Positions 58,703 to 64,000 of a stretch of DNA of 64,000 nucleotides are shown here, in pieces. Source of the DNA: Bradyrhizobium nitroreducens (GTDB lineage: Bacteria > Pseudomonadota > Alphaproteobacteria > Rhizobiales > Xanthobacteraceae); contig NZ_LFJC01000003.1 in assembly GCF_002776695.1 (NCBI RefSeq), positions 5,833,835 through 5,897,834 of the forward strand, read 5' to 3'. Each line of letters starts with the position of its first letter. Position 1 is the first letter of the stretch. The notes below the pieces were generated by a model, which saw nothing but the letters and a program-made list of their open reading frames with translations, had not been told where the DNA came from and searched no databases. The translations under genes and the position numbers were made by a program.

Positions 58703-60001
58703 ATGTCCAACAGGTTTACGCAATACATTCTGGCGGCGATGGTGCTCGGCATCATCATGGGGACGGCGATCTACAATTTCCTGCCGGATACCCGCGCCGA
58801 GTGGGCCTCTGCCATCAACCTGATCGCGATGATGTTCCTGCGCCTGATCAAGATGATCATCGCGCCCCTGGTGTTCGCGACCCTGGTCGGCGGCATCGCC
58901 CATATGGGCTCCGGCGCCAAGCTCGGACGCATCTTCGCCAAGACCATGGGCTGGTTCGTCAGCGCCTCCTTCGTCTCGCTGCTGCTCGGCCTCGTGATGG
59001 TGAACCTGTTGCAGCCCGGCGCGAATTTCCCGGGCACGCTGCCCGCGGCGGGGCAATCGACCGGCCTGCCGGTGTCGGCCTTCTCGATCGAGAAATTCCT
59101 GACCCATCTGATCCCGACCTCGATCGCGGACGCGATGGCGCAGAACGAGATCCTGCAGATCGTGATCTTCGCGGTGTTCTTCTCGGTGGCGATGGGCGCA
59201 ATGCCCGAGCGCTCCAAGCCGATCCTGGCGATGATCGACGATATCGGCCACATCATGCTCAAGGTGACGAGCTACGTGATGCTGTTCGCGCCGCTCGCGG
59301 TGTGGGCCGCCATCACCGCGACGGTGGCCAAGAACGGCCTCGCCGTGCTCTGGAAGCTCGTCGTCTTCATGGGTGGCTTCTATCTCTCGCTGATGATCCT
59401 GTGGGCCATCCTGGTCGTGGTCGGCTTCATCGTGATCGGGCCGCGCTACAGCCATCTGCTGAAGCTGATCCGCGAACCCCTGATGATCGCGTTCTCGACC
59501 GCAAGCTCGGAGGCGGCGTACCCGAAGACGCTGGAGGGGCTCAACCGCTTCGGCGCCTCGTCGCGGATCTCGAGCTTCGTGCTGCCGCTGGGTTATTCCT
59601 TCAACCTCGACGGCACGATGATGTATTGCACCTTCGCCAGCGTCTTCATCGCGCAGAGCTACCACATCGACATGCCGCTCGGCACCCAGCTTGCGATGCT
59701 GGCGACGCTGATGATCACCTCCAAGGGCGTCGCCGGCGTGCCGCGCGCCTCCCTCGTCGTGATCGCATCGACGCTGGCGCAGTTCAACATCCCCGAGGCG
59801 GGCCTGTTGATGATCATGGGCATCGACACCTTCCTCGACATGGGCCGCAGCGCCACCAACGTGATCGGCAACACGCTGGCGACCTCGGTCGTGGCCAAGT
59901 GGGAAGGCGAACTGGGGCCGGAGCATGCCATGGGGCCCGGCGACGCTGTGCCTGACGACATGATTCCCGGCGAAGTGCCCGCGATGGCCGGCCATGGTTA
60001 G
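58703..60001 (+). CDS. Dicarboxylate/amino acid:cation symporter (DAACS family)
   Basis: A 432-residue secondary transporter. SSEAAYPKTLEGLNRFG is the serine-rich re-entrant hairpin equivalent, GYSFNLDGTMMYC, KGVAGVPRASLVVIASTL and DMGRSATNVIGN are the conserved ligand- and cation-site motifs of DctA/GltP proteins. It should import glutamate or C4-dicarboxylates with H+ or Na+. ATG 58703 is preceded by GGGGG. A solute-binding protein gene follows after 9 nt, an unusual pairing. Confidence 0.9.
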   Translation: MSNRFTQYILAAMVLGIIMGTAIYNFLPDTRAEWASAINLIAMMFLRLIKMIIAPLVFATLVGGIAHMGSGAKLGRIFAKTMGWFVSASFVSLLLGLVMVNLLQPGANFPGTLPAAGQSTGLPVSAFSIEKFLTHLIPTSIADAMAQNEILQIVIFAVFFSVAMGAMPERSKPILAMIDDIGHIMLKVTSYVMLFAPLAVWAAITATVAKNGLAVLWKLVVFMGGFYLSLMILWAILVVVGFIVIGPRYSHLLKLIREPLMIAFSTASSEAAYPKTLEGLNRFGASSRISSFVLPLGYSFNLDGTMMYCTFASVFIAQSYHIDMPLGTQLAMLATLMITSKGVAGVPRASLVVIASTLAQFNIPEAGLLMIMGIDTFLDMGRSATNVIGNTLATSVVAKWEGELGPEHAMGPGDAVPDDMIPGEVPAMAGHG

Positions 60002-60010
60002 GAGCGAACC

Positions 60011-60937
60011 ATGGGCCAGATCGTGGCGAGGTCACTGACCTCAGGCTGCTTGTTGCTCGCGATGTCCTTGTTCGGGACGTCGGCGTTCGCCCAGACCGGC
60101 AGCGAAGGGCTCAGCCCGACGCTGGCGGCCGTCAAGAAAGCGCACGCCGTGCGGCTCGGCTATCGCGAGAGCTCGCCGCCGTTCTCCTTCCTCGACCAGT
60201 CGGGCCGTCCGATCGGCTACAGCCTCGAGCTCTGCGAGGCCATCGTCGAGGAGATCGGCGTCGAGGTCGACGATCCCAATCTCAGGATCGACTACGTCAA
60301 GGTGACCTCGGACGACCGCATCGATGCCGTGCTCCAGAACAAGATCGACCTGGAATGCGGCTCGACCACGGCCAATGCCGAGCGCGGCAAGCGCGTCGCT
60401 TTCTCGCCCCTGATGTTCGTCGCCGGCACCAAGCTGATGGTGCCGAAGGCGTCCAGCGCGCAGTCGTTGACCGATCTGAAGGGCAAGACCGTCGTGGTGA
60501 CGAAGGGCACCACCAACGAGCAGGCGATCCAGGCCGCGGACAAGAAATTTTCGTTGGGATTGAACATCGCCGTCGGCGGCGATCACGAGCAATCCTACCA
60601 GATGCTCGCCGACGGCAAGGCCGATGCGTTCGCGACCGACGACATCCTGCTCTTCGGCCTGATCGCGCGCCACAAGGCGCAGGACAAGTTCCGCGTCACC
60701 GGCGATTATCTGTCCTATGATCCCTACGGCATCATGTTCAGGAAGGGTGAGCCGCAATTGTCCGCCGTGGTCGAGCGCACCTTCCGCAAGCTCGGCTCCA
60801 ATCGCGATCTCGTTCCGCTCTACAACAAATGGTTCACCGCAAGGCTGCCCACAGGCGAACGCCTGAACGTGCCGATCTCGCTGCAGCTGGAAGAGGCGTT
60901 CAAGGCCATGGACGATTCAGCGGGGGCGAGTAATTAG
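60011..60937 (+). CDS. Amino-acid-type periplasmic binding protein (family 3)
   Basis: A 308-residue secreted binding protein, signal peptide ending GTSAFAQ. VRLGYRESSPPFSFLDQSGR, PIGYSLELCEAIVE and LECGSTTANAERGKRVAFS are hallmarks of glutamate/aspartate (GltI-like) proteins of ABC importers. No ABC permease or ATPase is adjacent; instead it is 9 nt from the symporter gene with ribosome site GGAG. Confidence 0.88.
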   Translation: MGQIVARSLTSGCLLLAMSLFGTSAFAQTGSEGLSPTLAAVKKAHAVRLGYRESSPPFSFLDQSGRPIGYSLELCEAIVEEIGVEVDDPNLRIDYVKVTSDDRIDAVLQNKIDLECGSTTANAERGKRVAFSPLMFVAGTKLMVPKASSAQSLTDLKGKTVVVTKGTTNEQAIQAADKKFSLGLNIAVGGDHEQSYQMLADGKADAFATDDILLFGLIARHKAQDKFRVTGDYLSYDPYGIMFRKGEPQLSAVVERTFRKLGSNRDLVPLYNKWFTARLPTGERLNVPISLQLEEAFKAMDDSAGASN

Positions 60938-60952
60938 CGGCGAGTCTCTCTT

Positions 60953-61109
60953 ACCCTCCCCTGGAGGGGGAGGGTCGATCGCGCGCAGCGCGAGCGGGGT
61001 GGGGTGATCTCTCCACTCGGGCACTGTTGGATGTGGAGAGACCGTCACCCCACCCCGTCTCGCATCGCTGACGCGCTGCGAGCCGACCCTCTCCCTCCAG
61101 GGGAGGGTG
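60953..61109. repeat. Intergenic palindromic repeat, family D
   Basis: ACCCTCCCCTGGAGGGGGAG at the left mirrors CTCCCTCCAGGGGAGGGTGG at the right, with nested CTCCAC/GTGGAG and CACCCCACCCCG/CGGGGTGGGGTG arms. It lies between convergent genes. Confidence 0.82.
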
Positions 61110-61125
61110 GGCGCCTGCGCCTTGG

Positions 61126-61932
61126 CTATTTGCCGCCCTCCCCAAACACCCGATCCAGCGCCGCGTCATAGGTCGCCCGCACCAGCTCGGGATGCAGCTT
61201 GGCCAGCGCTTCCATCATCACGCCCGAGTTGATCTCCAGCACGCGCCAGCAGCCGTTCACGCGAACCACGTCGATCGAGGCAAAGACAATGCCGATGGCG
61301 CGCGCGGCATCGATCGCGAGCTTGACGCAGGCCGCGCGGGCCTCGCCGTCCTGCAGCAGCACCGGCTTCGCGCCGGCGTCGAGATTGTGCCGCCAGTCCG
61401 CGCCGCGCTGCTTGCTGTAGACGATCCGAGGCGCATCCTCGAGCAGCACCACGCGGACCTCGTCCTCGATCACCACATAGGGCGAGATCACGAGCCCTGT
61501 GCTCATCGAAAACACCTCGCCAGCCGCGTGGTCGAGCTCCGCCTCCGTCGTCACCTTGAACACCGAACGCCCCGAGGTTCCCTCGTTCGGCTTGACCACC
61601 ACGCCTTGCGGATTGTCGCGCAGCAGGTCCAGCATCGCCTCACGCCAGGTCGCATCAACGACATTGCTGCCCAGCTTCGGATTGAGGAAGAGGTGATGGG
61701 GAATGCAGGGCACGCCCGCGAGCGCCAGCACTTCGGCGGCGGCGGATTTGTCGTTGGCGAGGCGATGTGCGATGGCGCTGTTGAGGCCGATGTCGTAGCC
61801 GAAGGCGAAGCGCCGTGCCTCGCCGCGATGCATCGCGATCAGCCAGCCGCCGGCGCAGACATCGACCGCGATGCCGTGACCAGCACAATAACGCCGGATC
61901 GCCTGAACGAAGATTCGCTCGCTGCTCGCCAA
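61126..61932 (-). CDS. RimK-like ATP-grasp protein
   Basis: A 268-residue ATP-grasp ligase-like protein. GVVVKPNEGTSGRSVFKVTT is the phosphate-lid region, LVISPYVVIEDEVRVVLLED and IVYSKQRGADWRHNLDAGAK the grasp core, and FASIDVVRVNGCWRVLEINS provides the metal Glu/Asn ligands. Such enzymes join an amine to a carboxylate via an acyl phosphate (for example RimK or cyanophycin/glutathione synthetases). No partner gene is obvious. The start is TTG 61932 preceded by a weak AAGGA. Confidence 0.82.
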   Translation of the reverse strand: MASSERIFVQAIRRYCAGHGIAVDVCAGGWLIAMHRGEARRFAFGYDIGLNSAIAHRLANDKSAAAEVLALAGVPCIPHHLFLNPKLGSNVVDATWREAMLDLLRDNPQGVVVKPNEGTSGRSVFKVTTEAELDHAAGEVFSMSTGLVISPYVVIEDEVRVVLLEDAPRIVYSKQRGADWRHNLDAGAKPVLLQDGEARAACVKLAIDAARAIGIVFASIDVVRVNGCWRVLEINSGVMMEALAKLHPELVRATYDAALDRVFGEGGK

Positions 61933-62316
61933 GTCGTTCGTCCTGTCCTTGTCGTTCCCGTCGCCAAAAGCCGCAGAAATGCGGGCAACGGTGTCAATCC
62001 CGGGCGGAAATCAGAGCTATTCTTAATGAAATTCTCGCGAGCGCGACGGAAATTAAGTGCTGCATTCGAGCCCTGCAGGGAAAAGAAATTGCCCTCCCTG
62101 CGCGCCGGGCAGCAGATTCATTAATGATGCGGCCAATTCCGCCGCAAATGCCGGTTTGATCGGCATCAATTGCATCCGAAACGAGGTTGATTATTGGTCT
62201 CAATGGCGTAGATCACACACGCGAAATCCTCCGCCATGGCAATGGTGTCCGCCCGTTTTCAGGGCCGGGCCACGCTTTTGCCCGAAAAACCGCAATTATT
62301 CGGAATATCGAAAATC
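61933..62316. other. Long divergent intergenic region before fpr, no gene found
   Basis: This 384-nt region has clearly higher A/T content than the flanks, with no open frame that looks coding. It probably holds the promoters of the ATP-grasp gene (leftward) and fpr (rightward). ATTATTCGGAATATCG just before fpr is the most A/T-rich segment. I see no strong palindrome or terminator. Confidence 0.45.
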
Positions 62317-63090
62317 ATGAGCGCGTTTTACCGAGAGAAGGTTCTTTCCGTCCAGCACTGGACCGACACGCTGTTCAGCTTCCGCGCCACGCGCGACACC
62401 GGCTTCCGTTTTCAGAACGGCCAGTTCGCCATGATCGGCCTCGAGGTCGACGGCCGTCCGCTGCTGCGCGCCTACAGCATGGCGAGCGCCAACCACGAGG
62501 AGGAGCTCGAGTTCTTCTCGATCAAGGTGCAGGACGGCCCGCTGACCTCGCGCCTGCAGAAGATCAAGGAAGGCGACACCATCCTGGTCGGCCGCAAGGC
62601 GACCGGCACGCTCATCACCGACAACCTCCTACCCGGCAAGCGGCTGATGCTGCTCTCGACCGGCACCGGCCTTGCGCCGTTCGCGAGCCTGATCAAGGAC
62701 CCCGAGGTCTACGACCAGTTCGAGTCCATCGTGCTGGTGCATGGCTGCCGTCAGGTCTCCGAGCTCGCCTATGGCGAGAAGCTCGTCGCGAACCTTCGCG
62801 AGGACGAGCTGTTCGGGGAGCTGCTCGCGGACAAGCTGGTCTACTACCCGACCGTGACCCGCGAGCCGTTCAGGAACCGCGGCCGCATCACCGACCTCAT
62901 CAACTCCGAGCAGATCTTCAACGATATCGGACAGTCGCCCCTCGACATCGCAACCGACCGCGTCATGATGTGCGGCAGCCCGGGGATGCTCGAAGAGCTG
63001 AAGGTGATGTTCGAGAGCCGCGACTTCATCGAAGGCAGCGGCAACAAGCCCGGCCATTTCGTGATCGAGAAGGCGTTCGTCGAGCGCTGA
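62317..63090 (+). CDS. fpr: Ferredoxin-NADP+ reductase
   Basis: A 257-residue flavoprotein of the bacterial FPR family that exchanges electrons between NADPH and ferredoxin or flavodoxin. LLRAYSMASANHEEELEFF is the FAD-binding motif RxYS, LMLLSTGTGLAPFASLIKD and MMCGSPGMLEEL bind NADP, and the protein ends VIEKAFVER, as in the short subclass with no exposed C-terminal Tyr extension. Length matches Rhodobacter/Azotobacter FPR (about 258-270). ATG 62317 fits the conserved start MSAFYREKVL; fdxA at 2254 could be a partner. Confidence 0.93.
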   Translation: MSAFYREKVLSVQHWTDTLFSFRATRDTGFRFQNGQFAMIGLEVDGRPLLRAYSMASANHEEELEFFSIKVQDGPLTSRLQKIKEGDTILVGRKATGTLITDNLLPGKRLMLLSTGTGLAPFASLIKDPEVYDQFESIVLVHGCRQVSELAYGEKLVANLREDELFGELLADKLVYYPTVTREPFRNRGRITDLINSEQIFNDIGQSPLDIATDRVMMCGSPGMLEELKVMFESRDFIEGSGNKPGHFVIEKAFVER

Positions 63091-63139
63091 TTGTCTTTGT
63101 CCCGCTAGCGTGGGACGGCGTCGTCTCACACTCACTCAT

Positions 63140-63289
63140 CGTCCCGGACAAGCGCGCCCCAAGCGCGCGCCGATCCGGGACCGAGACCCACAGGGAGCAG
63201 TTTTGCGAAGGCTGGTAACCACCAGCTTTGCCCAACATCCCTTCCTGTGGTTATGGATCCCGGGTCAGCTGACGCTTGCCCGGGACGAC
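63140..63289. repeat. Intergenic palindromic repeat, family B (copy 3)
   Basis: CGTCCCGGACAAGCG at the left mirrors CGCTTGCCCGGGACGA at the right. The interior carries CCACAGG and CCTGTGG arms also found in copy 1. The rest of the gap (63290-63592) has no recognised gene apart from the start region of the last CDS. Confidence 0.75.
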
Positions 63290-63592
63290 AGCTGAATGCT
63301 TGAAATGCAGTTGTGGCCCATGCGGAGCCGTCAAGTGCTCCTGCGGGCCGCCGTCCCTCCTCCCCCTCATCCCTCTGCTGCACTGCAAAAGCCTATCCTC
63401 TCGGCTGATTGATTTGTCACGGCCGAATTCGCTAGCTTGAAACAAGGGCCGCGTCATATCCGTATGACAGGCGAGGGCGTATCGTACCGCCTCATGCTGG
63501 CGAGAGGATCGATCGTGGCCGACGACAACAAGACGCGGGAATCGCCCAACCATACATCCCCGAAGCGCCTGCCGCTGGCGGAGGAGGGGATC

Positions 63593-64000
63593 ATGGAAAC
63601 CCTGCTGCTGCCATTCTCGCCGCGCTTCATCGTGCTGACGATCTGCGCGGTGGTCACCGCGCTGCTGATCGGCATCGGTATCGTCGATCGCAAGATCTTC
63701 GACATCCTGCTGGTCCCGATCCTGATCTTCGGCGCGCTGACGCTGCTCGGAGTCCGCGATCTCCTGCAGAAGAGCCACGCGGTGCTGCGCAACTATCCGA
63801 TTTCGGCGCATATCCGCTTCCTGCTCGAAGAGATCCGCCCCGAAATGAGGCAGTACTTCTTCGAGAGCGAGAAGGACGGCATGCCGTTCTCGCGCGATAC
63901 CCGAGCGGTGGTCTATCAGCGCGCCAAGATGGAGCTCGACAAGCGTCCGTTCGGCACCCAGGAGGACGTCTATCGCGAGGGCTATGAGTGGATGCATCAC
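63593..64000 (+). CDS. FMN-binding glutamate-synthase-like protein, N-terminal part (3' end outside window)
   Basis: The frame runs open through the last base of the window (136 codons). Two membrane helices (FIVLTICAVVTALLIGIGIV and KIFDILLVPILIFGALTLLG) are followed by QKSHAVLRNYPISAHIRFLL, IRPEMRQYFFESEKDGMPFS and VVYQRAKMELDKRPFGTQED, the opening of the FMN-binding GltB2-like family (YerD-type). ATG 63593 has a strong GGAGGAGGGGATC. In-frame ATG 63494, ATG 63464 and GTG 63515 would add a short polar segment. The FMN barrel would follow beyond the window. Confidence 0.83.
   Translation, partial: METLLLPFSPRFIVLTICAVVTALLIGIGIVDRKIFDILLVPILIFGALTLLGVRDLLQKSHAVLRNYPISAHIRFLLEEIRPEMRQYFFESEKDGMPFSRDTRAVVYQRAKMELDKRPFGTQEDVYREGYEWMHH

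Noticed and set aside
63251..64000. Minus-strand open frame at the window end
   Set aside because: It is antisense to the membrane-anchored glutamate-synthase-like frame, which has a strong ribosome site and family motifs.

Overview
The window is chromosomal DNA of a GC-rich alphaproteobacterium, most likely Bradyrhizobium or a close relative. The basis is protein recognition (FdxA, a CarD with a basic tail, RegS/RegR, bo3 oxidase with SURF1), a strong G/C bias at third codon positions, many acyl-CoA and solute-uptake genes, and dense intergenic imperfect palindromes of the kind seen in Bradyrhizobium. I see no insertion sequence, phage gene, integrase, CRISPR array or rRNA. One tRNA gene, tRNA-Arg(CCT), lies at 31877-31953.

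Layout. 0-3.8 kb: 3' end of a helicase-like gene, an S4 RNA-binding protein with an apparently non-standard start codon, ferredoxin fdxA, and carD with a clear promoter and terminator. 3.9-10.9 kb (minus strand): cyoABCD, a SURF1 gene and the redox two-component pair regS/regR, tightly packed with several ATGA-type overlaps. 11-16.5 kb: an MHS-type transporter, an M48 metallolipoprotein, a staphylococcal-nuclease-like protein and an orphan branched-chain-type binding protein. 16.7-24.8 kb: acyl-CoA metabolism (crotonases, VOC protein, ADP-forming acyl-CoA synthetase, two acyl-CoA dehydrogenases, an SDR). 24.9-31.8 kb: small stress and secreted proteins, a ketopantoate reductase, and an operon of acyl-CoA ligase, RraA-like aldolase, cupin and Bug binding protein. 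32-35.7 kb: a metallohydrolase, then a LysR gene divergent from a DoxX/DsrE/TlpA operon. 35.7-42.2 kb: an operon for acyl-CoA degradation (acyl-CoA dehydrogenase, SDR, split MaoC, SCP-x thiolase) divergent from tetR and acyl-CoA ligase, with an operator between them. 42.4-50.5 kb: hydrolase, reductase, crotonase, then a LysR gene divergent from an FAD oxidoreductase and a sulfonate/nitrate-type ABC importer. 50.7-55.9 kb: an aromatic-acid locus (aryl-CoA ligase, FAD monooxygenase, gentisate 1,2-dioxygenase, maleylpyruvate isomerase, MarR). 56.1-64 kb: two secreted Cys-containing proteins, an oxidoreductase, a dicarboxylate-type symporter paired with a binding protein, an ATP-grasp protein, ferredoxin-NADP reductase, and the start of an FMN-dependent glutamate-synthase-like gene cut by the window end.

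How the genes work together. The aromatic locus reads as activation of a (hydroxy)benzoate-type acid to its CoA thioester, ring hydroxylation, ring cleavage of gentisate and isomerisation of maleylpyruvate. The thioesterase and fumarylpyruvate hydrolase expected for a complete route are not in the window. Its two minus-strand operons carry the same 27-base promoter/operator (25 of 27 identical), which points to the local MarR as common regulator; this is the best-supported regulatory discovery here. The other notable signals are a 14-bp palindrome inside the tetR promoter, a 23-bp palindrome between cyoA and the MFS gene, and at least fourteen intergenic palindromic repeats of about nine families. 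Functions are inferred from reading sequence alone; no database search was run.
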